A DNA stretch of 64,000 bases, taken from contig DATJHM010000126.1 in NCBI GenBank assembly GCA_035493895.1, positions 1-64,000 on the forward strand. The letters are read 5' to 3'. The number at the start of each line of letters is the position of its first letter. The stretch's first letter is position 1. Below, piece by piece: positions 34,151 through 43,030 of the stretch. Position numbers and translations under genes: made by a program. The notes below the pieces were generated by a model. The model saw only the letters and a program-made list of their open reading frames with translations, was not told where the DNA came from and did not search any database. Source of the stretch: DATJHM01 sp035493895 (GTDB lineage: Bacteria > Chloroflexota > Ktedonobacteria > Ktedonobacterales > Ktedonobacteraceae).

Positions 34151-34235
34151 GAAAACACGCTTTACTATGAGGTGATGGTACGGCGGAAAAAAATACTGCT
34201 ATGGTGCGTGAAAATATGTAACCTGGAGGTCACTG

Positions 34236-35606
34236 ATGAAATCCTCTACACGAGCGGGAGCCGCTCCTGGCTGGTCCTACCTACGATGGGGAGTACTGGC
34301 GATCAACTGCCTGATACTGGCATTGAACTATGGTGATCGCACGGCGATAAGCATTGCGGCACCGTTTATTATGAATGAGTTCCACTTTACGGCAGGAGAA
34401 TTCGGGATCATTCTCAGTGTCTTCTTTGTGGGATACGTTCCATTCTGCTTCATAGGTGGTTGGACCTCTGATAAAATTGGTCCGCGTAAGATCATGGGAT
34501 GGGCCGCTATTCTCTGGTCTGTTTTTGTGGCGGCAACCGCAGTTGGCTTTAACTTCATAAGCTTTCTGATCATCCGCACGATATTTGGTTTTGGCGAGGG
34601 ACCGCAGGGGGCGGTGACGACGAAGACGATGGGCAACTGGTTCCCACAGCGTGAACTGGGCACCTCGATCGGTATCGCACAGGCCGCGACTCCGCTGGGT
34701 GGAGCTATCGCCACTCCGATCATCGTGGGTTTGCTGGTTGCGACGCATAATAATTGGCGTATACCATTTATCATCTTTGGTGCTGTTGGTATCGTATTCG
34801 CAATTGGCTGGTTTGTGATTGTGCGTGATAAGCCTGAGCAGCATCCCTGGATCACTTTGAAGGAACTGGCAAAGATCCGCGAAGGTGCACTTGCGCGACG
34901 CCCCGAATACCTTGAGGATGGCACTGCTCCTCGTATGGTTACCTACTTGAAGCAGCCGCTTGTCTGGAGTACCGCGTGGGCATTCTTCGGCTATGCGTGG
35001 GTGCTCTATACATTTCTCTCCTGGTTCCCCGAATTTATGTTGGAAAGACAGCATATCAGTCTCTCCAACCTGGCTATCGCAGGGGCAATTCCGTGGCTTG
35101 CGGGCGCAATAGCCTGTGCGCTTGGGGGCGTCGTGACCGACTGGCTCGGTCGTAAGACGGGCAATCCTGCTGTGGCGCGCAAGTGGATGATTGTTGTCTG
35201 TCTCTTGCTTGTGGCGCTGCTTTTCACTCCGATTGGTATTATCACCTCGCCCGTCGCTGCTGTTATCCTGATGGCGCTCATCGTCTTCCTGCTCTATCTC
35301 ACCACGGCGCAGTACTTCGCGATCATAGGAGATGTTGTCCCGTCATCGAGGCTGGGGGGCGTCATGGGCTTTGTACACCTTATTGCTAATCTTGCTGGTG
35401 TTGTGGCACCGACAATCACAGGCTTTTTGATCACCGGCACAAACAACAACTGGACGGCGGCGTTCGGTATCGCGGCGGCTATCTGCCTCACAGGCTCACT
35501 CAGCGTTGCGTTCTTTGTACGCATTGATCGCTCGCATAGGCCGCCAGCGCAGATGATATCGGATGTACATGTCGACACAGTTGGCTCAACATCGAGCAAT
35601 GCGTAG
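34236..35606 (+). CDS. MFS transporter, anion:cation symporter family (acid-sugar uptake)
   Basis: The 456-residue protein has 12 helices with ACS-family features: NYGDRTAISIAAPFI in helix 1 with the conserved D-R, GWTSDKIGPRKIMGW as motif A, and FGFGEGPQGAVTTKTMGNWFP in helix 4. ACS members of this type carry glucarate, hexuronates and other sugar acids. CTGGAGG precedes the ATG. It is the first gene of the operon, so it likely imports the substrate processed by the next genes. Confidence 0.92.
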   Translation: MKSSTRAGAAPGWSYLRWGVLAINCLILALNYGDRTAISIAAPFIMNEFHFTAGEFGIILSVFFVGYVPFCFIGGWTSDKIGPRKIMGWAAILWSVFVAATAVGFNFISFLIIRTIFGFGEGPQGAVTTKTMGNWFPQRELGTSIGIAQAATPLGGAIATPIIVGLLVATHNNWRIPFIIFGAVGIVFAIGWFVIVRDKPEQHPWITLKELAKIREGALARRPEYLEDGTAPRMVTYLKQPLVWSTAWAFFGYAWVLYTFLSWFPEFMLERQHISLSNLAIAGAIPWLAGAIACALGGVVTDWLGRKTGNPAVARKWMIVVCLLLVALLFTPIGIITSPVAAVILMALIVFLLYLTTAQYFAIIGDVVPSSRLGGVMGFVHLIANLAGVVAPTITGFLITGTNNNWTAAFGIAAAICLTGSLSVAFFVRIDRSHRPPAQMISDVHVDTVGSTSSNA

Positions 35607-35644
35607 TTTGTAAAGATATCAGTTAGAGAAAGGATGCTTAACAT

Positions 35645-36655
35645 ATGGAGACCCAGAAAACACCCATCGTTGCAGTGACAATGGGCGATCCAACCGGCGT
35701 TGGTCCTGAGGTTATTGCCAAAGCGCTTAAAGCAGGGATGATCAGCCCTGAACATACGATCATTGTTGGAGACCTGGACGTGGTGCGCCGCGCCTTCAAT
35801 CTTGTCGGTTTGCAGCTCCCGATCGTATCCAGCACACAGCCAACGCTGGCTTCAGAGCGGATCGCCGTTGCCGATATCGGTCTCAAGGATGTCGCACGCA
35901 TTCCCATCGGGAAGATTGATCGTCTGGGTGGAGAAGCGGCGGCAAGCTCGATCAGGCTATCAGTTCAGCTCGCGCAAACGGGTCAGGTCAATGCGGTTGT
36001 CTCCTGTCCCGTCAATAAGACTGCGCTCAATTATGCCGGATACCACTACATGGATTCGACCGACTTCTATACAGATCTGGCAGGTAAAAAGTCCCACATC
36101 CTGCTTATTCATGGTGGGAACGTGAACGCTTTTATGGTGAGCACGCACGTCTCTCTACGCACTGCCCTGGATATGGTGACCGTCGATCGTGTTCTGACAA
36201 CCATCGAGGCCGCGCACACGACTCTCGTGCGGCTTGGTATCCAGAATCCGCGCATTGGTGTGGTGGGCGTGAACCCGCACATGGGTGAAAACGGCATTCT
36301 GGGGCGGGAAGAGATCGAGTTTTTGCAGCCCGCTATCGAGGCCGCGCGTGCGCGCAACATCACAGTGACCGGACTCGTCCCCGCTGAATCGCTCGTTACG
36401 TGGACGCAGCAGGGACTCGTTGATGGCGTTGTATCGATGTATCACGATCAGGCGACGACCGCGATGAAGCCTCTGGGATATAGCACCTTCGCCATTGGTC
36501 TGCCGTTCATCCGTTGTGCGGTCGGACATGGTACGGCCCACGATATCGCCGGGACAGGCAAAGCCGATCCGCGTGTCTTTGTGCAAACCTATCAACTGGC
36601 CTCGCGTCTGGCTGCGGGCCGTTACCTGACAGAAGAAAGTCATGTACACGCATAA
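35645..36655 (+). CDS. pdxA2: PdxA-family 4-phosphate dehydrogenase (PdxA2, D-threonate/D-erythronate pathway)
   Basis: The 336-residue protein has MGDPTGVGPEVIAKAL at the N-terminus and late metal and substrate motifs MYHDQATTAMKPLG and VGHGTAHDIAGTGKADP. This is the PdxA family. Linkage to a DUF1537 kinase and an acid-sugar transporter points to the PdxA2 branch, which oxidatively decarboxylates 4-phospho-D-threonate or erythronate to dihydroxyacetone phosphate, not to pyridoxine synthesis. Its end overlaps the kinase start by 14 bases. Confidence 0.9.
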   Translation: METQKTPIVAVTMGDPTGVGPEVIAKALKAGMISPEHTIIVGDLDVVRRAFNLVGLQLPIVSSTQPTLASERIAVADIGLKDVARIPIGKIDRLGGEAAASSIRLSVQLAQTGQVNAVVSCPVNKTALNYAGYHYMDSTDFYTDLAGKKSHILLIHGGNVNAFMVSTHVSLRTALDMVTVDRVLTTIEAAHTTLVRLGIQNPRIGVVGVNPHMGENGILGREEIEFLQPAIEAARARNITVTGLVPAESLVTWTQQGLVDGVVSMYHDQATTAMKPLGYSTFAIGLPFIRCAVGHGTAHDIAGTGKADPRVFVQTYQLASRLAAGRYLTEESHVHA

Positions 36656-37898
36656 AATCCACTATACTATTCTTGCAGATGATGTCTCAGGTGCCGCAGA
36701 TTCCTGCTATTGCCTGACACAATTGAGCAGCGTTTGCATTGTGGCCCTCCAGCCAGATTCTGTGCGGTCTACCGATGACGCCGTGTATATCGGCGTCACC
36801 AATGACCGGGGGCTGAAGCGCGAGGCATTGGCGGAACGCTGGGCACAGTGGGAGCAATTCGTACAGCAAGGTTTAGGACAGGGCGAGATGATCCTGAAGA
36901 TTGACTCGCTGGGTCGTGGCTCCTGGCCCGAGCGGTTGCGGCAGATGCTGGCGCTCAAAGAAGCGCCACAAATCTGCCTGCTGGTTCCGGCTATTCCGCC
37001 AGCTGGTCGTACGACAGTGAATGGCTATCAACTTCTGCATGGTACGCCGATAGATCAGACCGAGGCCGCGCACGATCCGACGTCTCCGGTGACATCAGCA
37101 TCCATGCCGGAGCTTGCACGAGGAGCGTGTGAGGACATCCAGCTTCTTTCCTTACAGGATGTGCGTCAGGGACCAGCGCATATTGCCGAGATACTGCGGC
37201 ACGTAGTTGGATCTGCCGGGACTCATCTTCTTCTGACCGCAGATGCCGAAACGCTCTACGATATCCGTGCGCTTATTCGTGGTGTGCGTATGGCACAGAT
37301 AAGCCCTTTATGGGTAGGCGCGACAAGCCTCATCGAGATGCTTGTCGAAGCGGAAGTGCGCCAAGAAAGTGGTCCGTTGCCAATCGTAGCCTCCCCTCGC
37401 ATTGCCGTGGATAGACCAACGCTCTACGTCGTGGGCAGCCTGAGCCCGTCTGTGCGGACGGAACTGCAAGAGATGCAGATCCCGACTGTACAAATCGTGC
37501 CGGGAGTTGGTCTCGTCGCTGAGAAAGAGACCGTATTGTCCGGTGGCGATCTGGCCGCGCTCACGCCCCTGGCAAGCGACAGTGGTAGCTGGGGAGACGT
37601 ACTGGACACCGTACACGCTGCGATTGGAGATCTGTTCGAGGTACGTCCCTGGGGTTTGCTGGTTGCTACGGGCGGAGATACGACGGCCGCGGTTGTTGAA
37701 GGTTTGCAGGGCTGGGGTTTGCGGCTCATCTCCAGGGTAAATGTTGGCACCGTACTTTGCACGATCCGGGGTGGTCCATACGAAGGATTTCCCGTGATAA
37801 CGAAGGTTGGTTCGATGGGAAGCCTGCGCATTGTGCGCTCAGGCGACACAGTCCGTGTAGTGACTGCCGTAGATGGGAGCAAGGAGAGTGTTTCATGA
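36642..37898 (+). CDS. Four-carbon acid sugar kinase (DUF1537 family)
   Basis: The 418-residue protein has the DUF1537 N-terminal motif as LADDVSGAADS (usual form ADDLTGA), IDSLGRGSW in the substrate region, and the C-terminal nucleotide-binding ATGGDTTAAVVEGL and KVGSMG. Such kinases phosphorylate D-threonate, D-erythronate or related acids at O4, giving the PdxA2 substrate. The departure from consensus in the first motif suggests an unusual substrate, which I cannot name. Confidence 0.88.
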   Translation: MYTHKIHYTILADDVSGAADSCYCLTQLSSVCIVALQPDSVRSTDDAVYIGVTNDRGLKREALAERWAQWEQFVQQGLGQGEMILKIDSLGRGSWPERLRQMLALKEAPQICLLVPAIPPAGRTTVNGYQLLHGTPIDQTEAAHDPTSPVTSASMPELARGACEDIQLLSLQDVRQGPAHIAEILRHVVGSAGTHLLLTADAETLYDIRALIRGVRMAQISPLWVGATSLIEMLVEAEVRQESGPLPIVASPRIAVDRPTLYVVGSLSPSVRTELQEMQIPTVQIVPGVGLVAEKETVLSGGDLAALTPLASDSGSWGDVLDTVHAAIGDLFEVRPWGLLVATGGDTTAAVVEGLQGWGLRLISRVNVGTVLCTIRGGPYEGFPVITKVGSMGSLRIVRSGDTVRVVTAVDGSKESVS

Positions 37899-37995
37899 AG
37901 ATGGCATATGGAAGGGAGCCAGACATATTATAATCAAAGAGGTCGGTTTATTGGCCTATTGAGGCTCTGAATCTGTGTATGGAGGAGACAAAGAG

Positions 37996-38952
37996 ATGCG
38001 GCATAAGGATGATCCATTGCTTGGGTTGCTCGGGAAGAGCGGTTTGATCACACGTGAGATCGCGCGCGACCTGATCACGGTCGCGCCGAACGAGCGTATT
38101 AAAGGGACCGAGGAATACGCGCAGCAGTTCCGCGCCGGGTTTGGTACGGTACAAAAAGCGCTGTTTACGCTTGAGGGGACAGGGGCGATCAAGCTGGAGA
38201 GTCGCGGCCATCTGGGGACATTCATTGTGAGCAGCGATCTGAGTCTGTTGTGGGCTATCAGCGGCCTGGGGACGATTGTGGGCATCATGCCGTTGCCGGA
38301 CTCCAAAGAATATGAGGGGATTGCGACCGCTCTTACCGACACTTTCAATGAAGCTGGTCTGCCATTCAACCTTATCCATCTGAACGGAGCGACACGGCGT
38401 ATCGAGCAGTTGCAATCGGGGCGTGCAGACTTCGTGGTGCTCTCACACTTTGCCGCCGAGGAGGCATGTGCCAGAGAGCCATCCCTCATGCTTTTTCGCT
38501 CCTGCGCTCCTTACTCCTATTATGCGCGCCAATCACTCGTCATGCTGACCAGGAGTGACATCACCAGCCGCGAAGCGATCCAGCGTGTTGGTATCGACGC
38601 GGCCTCGCGGGATCACGTCGAGATCACCAGCCGCGAATTCCAGTCCGACCATGTTGAGTTTGTCCAGGTTCCTTATCACCTGATACCGGAACTCATCTGC
38701 AACGGTCAGATCGATGGTGCTGTCTGGCACCGAACAACCCAGCGCCTCGGTCCTACCAGCCACTCTTTTGGCTTCCTACCTCTGGAGCGTGGGCCCGTAG
38801 AAGAGATCCTGGAGGATCTGGGACGCCTCGCCATTGTCGGCCAGCGCCATGATCATACGCTCTATGCCCTCTTTGAGAAGTGCATTGATCCTGCGAAACT
38901 TGAGCAGGTGCAAAATGATGTGATCGAGGGGCGGCGGATGCCATTGTATTGA
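37996..38952 (+). CDS. YhfZ-type GntR-like transcriptional regulator
   Basis: The ATG at 37996 follows GGAGGAGAC. The 318-residue protein has an N-terminal winged helix (EEYAQQFRAGFGTVQKALFTLEGTGAIKLESRG-type region, residues about 33-72) and a C-terminal periplasmic-binding-like sensor domain from about 80 on, the YhfZ architecture. In other bacteria this family occurs with sugar-acid genes. It probably represses the cluster through the palindrome at 34129-34150 and responds to a pathway intermediate. Confidence 0.85.
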   Translation: MRHKDDPLLGLLGKSGLITREIARDLITVAPNERIKGTEEYAQQFRAGFGTVQKALFTLEGTGAIKLESRGHLGTFIVSSDLSLLWAISGLGTIVGIMPLPDSKEYEGIATALTDTFNEAGLPFNLIHLNGATRRIEQLQSGRADFVVLSHFAAEEACAREPSLMLFRSCAPYSYYARQSLVMLTRSDITSREAIQRVGIDAASRDHVEITSREFQSDHVEFVQVPYHLIPELICNGQIDGAVWHRTTQRLGPTSHSFGFLPLERGPVEEILEDLGRLAIVGQRHDHTLYALFEKCIDPAKLEQVQNDVIEGRRMPLY

Positions 38953-39068
38953 GTATGTTGGAGTATATTCAGAAAAACTTTCGCAGGCAAATACTCCGAA
39001 TAGAGAGAACACGATTACTTAACCATATGAAGTCATCTCTTTTAAGACAAGAAAGGTAGTATATATTT

Positions 39069-40475
39069 ATGATTGCCCCACAAGTACAGCAGATTGAACA
39101 TGAGCTTAGCCAGTTAATCGGGCAAGAGCATGTCCTATGGGACGAAGAAATCATCAAAGCGCATAGCTACGATACGTGGCCGGTCGCGACAAAATGGAAG
39201 CAACAGAATAAGCAGCCGCATCGTCCAGATCTCGTGGTGCGGCCAACAGAGGTCGAGCAGGTTCGTAAAGTGCTGAGCTGGGCAAATCAAAAGCATATTC
39301 CCGTTACCCCCTGGGGATTGGGCTCATCGGTAACCGGCGCACCGCTCGTCTCCCGCCGTGGAATTGTGCTGGACATGTCGGCCATGCAGCAAGTGTTGGA
39401 GATCAACACCACGAGCTTATGGGTCAGAGTGCAGGCTGGTATGCTGGGCATCGAACTGGAACGGCAACTGAATGCGCAGGGATTCACGCTCAATCACTCA
39501 CCACAATCGCTGGACCGTTCTTCCGTCGGTGGCTGGATCGCGACACGCGCTACCGGGCAATTCTCTTCGCGCTATGGCGGCATTGAGGATCTCACCGTCG
39601 CTTTCTCGGTCGTGTTGCCCACGGGCGAACTGGTACAGACGCCATTTGTGCCTCGTGCCGCGATCGGACCGGATCTCCGCCACATCTTTATGGGGGCCGA
39701 GGGCACGATGGGTGTGATCACGGATGTGACGTTGAAGATCTTTCCATTGCCAGAGACACGCATTCTGCAAACATTGCGCTTCACCTCTGTCGGGCAGGGG
39801 CTCAACGCCATGCGCAAGATCATGCGCTCCAGCCTGAAGCCATTCTTGCTGCGTTTCTATGACCAGGAGGAATCGCGCCATGCCATGCAGGATCGTGCAT
39901 TTGTGGGCTGTGCAATGTTTGTGGGCACAGAAGGCGTGAAGGCCGTTGCGGAAGCAGAGTATCAAGCCGTCCTGGCAATCTGTCAAGAGGAAGGTGCAAG
40001 CACCCTTGGCGTCGCAGGCGTACAGGCATGGATGGATCGACGCTACGATTTCTCAACGATCGAGCAACGGTTAAATCAGCCGGGCGGGTTGGCCGAAACC
40101 ATCGAGATCGCGCACTTCTGGGATAATATCGAGGAGACCTATCAGGCCCTGAAGACGGCGATGGCACCGTATGCGGAAGAGGTGCTGGGCCATTTCTCGC
40201 ATACGTATCCACAGGGAACCTCGCTCTACGTGATCTTGCTGGGACACGAGAAAGATGCCGCAGCCGTAGAAGCGCGTTTGTACGACATCTGGAAAACGAC
40301 CATGAGCATCTGCCTGGAGAAGGGGGCCGCGATCTCGCATCATCATGGCGTTGGGCTCGCACGCTTACCCTATATTCGAGAAGAGCTAGGCACCGGTATG
40401 ACAGTATTGGAAAAAGTAAAGCAGGCCATTGATCCAAACGACATTCTCAATCCGGGCAAGCTGGGTTTGAAATAG
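39069..40475 (+). CDS. FAD-binding oxidase, GlcD/D-2-hydroxyacid dehydrogenase type
   Basis: The 468-residue protein has a PCMH-type FAD domain: PDLVVRPTEVEQVRKVLSWA, PVTPWGLGSSVTGAPL, QSLDRSSVGGWIATRATGQFS and GAEGTMGVITDVTLKI. The C-terminal FAD-oxidase domain has ISHHHGVG and ends NDILNPGKLG. Such enzymes oxidise D-2-hydroxy acids (lactate, glycolate) or act as alkyl-DHAP synthases. In this cluster it may oxidise a C4 hydroxy acid before or instead of the PdxA2 route. AAAGG precedes the ATG. Confidence 0.88.
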   Translation: MIAPQVQQIEHELSQLIGQEHVLWDEEIIKAHSYDTWPVATKWKQQNKQPHRPDLVVRPTEVEQVRKVLSWANQKHIPVTPWGLGSSVTGAPLVSRRGIVLDMSAMQQVLEINTTSLWVRVQAGMLGIELERQLNAQGFTLNHSPQSLDRSSVGGWIATRATGQFSSRYGGIEDLTVAFSVVLPTGELVQTPFVPRAAIGPDLRHIFMGAEGTMGVITDVTLKIFPLPETRILQTLRFTSVGQGLNAMRKIMRSSLKPFLLRFYDQEESRHAMQDRAFVGCAMFVGTEGVKAVAEAEYQAVLAICQEEGASTLGVAGVQAWMDRRYDFSTIEQRLNQPGGLAETIEIAHFWDNIEETYQALKTAMAPYAEEVLGHFSHTYPQGTSLYVILLGHEKDAAAVEARLYDIWKTTMSICLEKGAAISHHHGVGLARLPYIREELGTGMTVLEKVKQAIDPNDILNPGKLGLK

Positions 40476-40527
40476 ATGGTTGTAGATTCGCTCCGCACCC
40501 TGTGTATATAACATTGCTCCCATTAAA

Positions 40528-40707
40528 TCCGTAGAGTCGCGGCTTGTTTGCAATGAATACGCATCAACCTAAGGGACGAAATGGCCGGTGGGGGCCGTGG
40601 ACCGGCATAAAGCCCGGTCCCTACCTCGGCCATTCTTCGAGGAATGGGACCATTGGCGCTTCTCAGGTTGATGCGTATTGGTCGCAGACAAGCCGCGACT
40701 CTACGGA
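40528..40707. repeat. 180-bp nested inverted-repeat element (MITE-like or structured RNA)
   Basis: The outer arms TCCGTAGAGTCGCGGCTTGT (40528-40547) and its complement (40688-40707) pair over 20 bp. A second pair, AATACGCATCAACCT (40556-40570) and AGGTTGATGCGTATT (40665-40679), lies inside. The core holds GGACCGG/CCGGTCC (40599-40620) and CCATTC/GAATGG (40630-40647). It is in a non-coding gap. Confidence 0.85.
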
Positions 40708-40788
40708 AATGATGGGAGATGCGTCTTATTTCCGTGACATTGTGGCTGGTCTGCGACGGGGGGGCGATCGTTTTTCGTGTCGATAGGC

Positions 40789-40836
40789 AAAAAAGATGCT
40801 CACCTTCGTTATTTCCCGGGTGAGCATCTTTTTTTT
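40789..40836 (-). terminator. Terminator of the zinc-ribbon protein gene
   Basis: AAAAAAGATGCTCACC and GGTGAGCATCTTTTTT form a perfect stem around a 14-base loop, with A and T runs at the ends, so it can act on both strands. Confidence 0.93.
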
Positions 40837-40838
40837 GT

Positions 40839-42293
40839 TTAGAGCTGCCAGACCTGCGCATTGCTGAAGGCGGCATCAGTGGGATTGCCGCCATTCGAAC
40901 CAAAGACACCAAGCTGCCCTTTCGCATACGAAGCATCAGTCACATGTGTTATGTATTGTTGGTTAACATACAAGTAGATGTCGTTTCCCTTCGCGATAAC
41001 AGTGAGGAGGTTGACTTGCCCTACCCCTTTTTTGATATCCGTGCTTGTCGCACTGGCAAGGGTGCTGCTGTGAGTGTCATCTTGTGAGAGATAGAGTCCA
41101 TAGGAGCCATTCTGTCCAATGCGGAAGAGGTAGTATTGCGAGGCGGTTGAGTTACCCCGGAATAAGAGCCCTCCCTCATCTCCCTTCACAATCGTCATCT
41201 GTACCTGGAAGGCAAAGTCGCTGAAAGAGGAATTTAATGCAAAGCAGGGGACATAATAATCTGTCCGATCGACGCTTGCGTGGAGTGCATTGTTGGTGAA
41301 TGCACAACCGCCGCCCCCCTCGGCAGTATAAAGATCCCATTTAGAGTTATCCTGGGCCGTCAATGGCGAACTGAAAGTTGGTGCTCCGGCGGTAGCCTGT
41401 TTGTATATCGTCTGCTCGGCGGTGACAGTAGCTTGAACTGCCGCAGTGGCCTGTACCTGTGTGGCGGTGGCCTGTGCCTGTGCTGCATTGGCACTGGCCG
41501 TAGCGGATGACTGCGCATCGGCGGTGGCTTGCGCATGTTGTGCGGCGGGACGTGCGACACCTGCGTAATAAATGAGCCAGAAACTACCAAGTACGACGAC
41601 CGCAGTGATAAGCGAGAGAGTAATGAAAAGCCCCCTGGATGTTTTTTTCTTCGGTGTATATTGGGGTGTTGCCCAGACAGGGGGCTGTGCTCCTGCTCCT
41701 ATATTTGGTGGTGGTGGCGGCATCATTTGCCCGTAGAATTCTCCCTGAGCAGGTAAGCCTCCTGGTGGTACAGGGGGATACGCTTGCCCGGCAGGAGCCC
41801 CATACGGGTTGCTGCCAGATGGGCCAGTCACATTGTAGCCAGGAGTAGCTGGTGCAGTGGATGATCCATACGGGTTGGCCGTATTGTAGCCGGGAGCGCT
41901 GGGAGTTCCATACGCAGGGTTACTGCCAAATGGGCTAGCCGGATTGTAACCAGGAGGAACACCAGGAACATTAGGCGTCGCTGGCACCCCATAAGCAGGG
42001 TTGCTGCCAGATGGACCAGTCACATTGTAACCAGGAGCGCCTGGTCCGGTAGATGGACCATAAGGGCCGCTGCCGGGTTGATTAGGCGTGGAGGGGCCCG
42101 CTAATACTGTCGGCATATATGACCCGCTCTGAGGGGTCATGGGAGCGCCTCCACTCTGTGGATAAGGGGCACTACCGATCGTTCCCGCGTACTGGTTAGC
42201 AGCTGGTTGCTCAGCAGGTAAGGTGGTACCACAATTGGGGCAGATGCTCCGATCGGCCGCGGCTGCGGTGCCACAATTTGGGCAAAAACGCAT
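40839..42293 (-). CDS. Zinc-ribbon, membrane-anchored protein with C-terminal LamG/DUF1080-like domain
   Basis: The ATG at 42293 follows GGAG. The 484-residue protein has an N-terminal double zinc ribbon (CPNCG x2), a Pro/Gly/Asn-rich stretch with repeated GYN-GPSGSNP units (about residues 40-205), a membrane helix near 232-252, an Ala/Gln/Thr coil, and a C-terminal beta-rich domain (about 320-484) with LLFRGNSTASQYYLFRIG and YVNQQYITHVTD. The last domain resembles concanavalin-like carbohydrate-binding folds. It likely faces outside while the ribbon stays in the cytoplasm. The function is unknown. Confidence 0.82.
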   Translation of the reverse strand: MRFCPNCGTAAAADRSICPNCGTTLPAEQPAANQYAGTIGSAPYPQSGGAPMTPQSGSYMPTVLAGPSTPNQPGSGPYGPSTGPGAPGYNVTGPSGSNPAYGVPATPNVPGVPPGYNPASPFGSNPAYGTPSAPGYNTANPYGSSTAPATPGYNVTGPSGSNPYGAPAGQAYPPVPPGGLPAQGEFYGQMMPPPPPNIGAGAQPPVWATPQYTPKKKTSRGLFITLSLITAVVVLGSFWLIYYAGVARPAAQHAQATADAQSSATASANAAQAQATATQVQATAAVQATVTAEQTIYKQATAGAPTFSSPLTAQDNSKWDLYTAEGGGGCAFTNNALHASVDRTDYYVPCFALNSSFSDFAFQVQMTIVKGDEGGLLFRGNSTASQYYLFRIGQNGSYGLYLSQDDTHSSTLASATSTDIKKGVGQVNLLTVIAKGNDIYLYVNQQYITHVTDASYAKGQLGVFGSNGGNPTDAAFSNAQVWQL

Positions 42294-42483
42294 ATTATGC
42301 TCCGATAAAGGCATAGAACAATGTGTATCGTAACAGTATTAAAAGTGCGACAGGGACGATTTCGCTGAATTGATATGACCTATAAGTGGTTCGAATCGCT
42401 ATTCCCAACTTTGGAGATCACTATTGCGGAGATAGTATAACATGATGGTGAAAGATTGAAAAGTGTGAAACCTCACAAAAAAT

Positions 42484-42533
42484 AAAAAAAAACGGCAAGA
42501 CTCATACCAACCTGCGGTTGATTCGTCTTGCCG
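42484..42533 (-). terminator. Terminator of the DUF59 gene
   Basis: CGGCAAGAC and GTCTTGCCG pair over 9 bp with an inner AACC/GGTT hairpin, followed by an uninterrupted run of about nine Ts on the minus strand. Confidence 0.93.
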
Positions 42534-42543
42534 CTGGGAAATT

Positions 42544-42855
42544 TTAGACCATGCCCAGTTCCCATTTTGCATCCTCAGTCATGCGGTCCGTTGACCATGG
42601 CGGATCAAAGGTGAGCTCGACTTTACTGCTTTTAACGTTCTCTACCTGATTGACGCGCATCTGCACTTCTTCAATCACTTCTCCCGCCATCGGACAGCCC
42701 AACGCAGTCAATGTCATCGTGACATGCACAGCCCCGGCCTCGTCGTCTATATCCACGTTATATACCAGGCCCAGGTCGACGATGTTGACCGGTATCTCCG
42801 GGTCGTAACATTCGTGCAGCGCGTCCATGACTTCGGCTTTGTTAATTTCTGCCAT
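42544..42855 (-). CDS. DUF59/MIP18-family iron-sulfur assembly protein (SufT/PaaD-like)
   Basis: The 103-residue protein has ECYDPEIPVNIVDLGLVYNV at the N-terminus and TALGCPMAGEVIEEV with the conserved Cys, followed by ELTFDPPWSTDRM. These are the MIP18/DUF59 signatures. Family members help mature or transfer Fe-S clusters. It is not next to suf genes here. AAGGCAG precedes the ATG. Confidence 0.93.
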   Translation of the reverse strand: MAEINKAEVMDALHECYDPEIPVNIVDLGLVYNVDIDDEAGAVHVTMTLTALGCPMAGEVIEEVQMRVNQVENVKSSKVELTFDPPWSTDRMTEDAKWELGMV

Positions 42856-43030
42856 CTGCCTTATTCCTTTGCTCTTTTGTGCTCTCTGCCTATTCCTACT
42901 AATTTAGTAGGAATACCTGCTGGTAATATAACGTATCTCGCTGCTCTTGTCAAAAAACGCTGCTTTCTTGCAAGTGCTTCTGGACGCGCAACCTGCTCCG
43001 TTTTTCCCTCTCACCCATACTTATATTGAT

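Noticed and set aside
34281..35054. 257-codon open frame antisense to the ACS transporter
   Set aside because: It lies wholly within a well-supported MFS gene on the other strand and has no recognisable motif.
35645..36655. PdxA of vitamin B6 synthesis
   Set aside because: The gene sits between an acid-sugar transporter and overlaps a DUF1537 kinase gene, with no other pdx gene, so the PdxA2 catabolic branch fits better.
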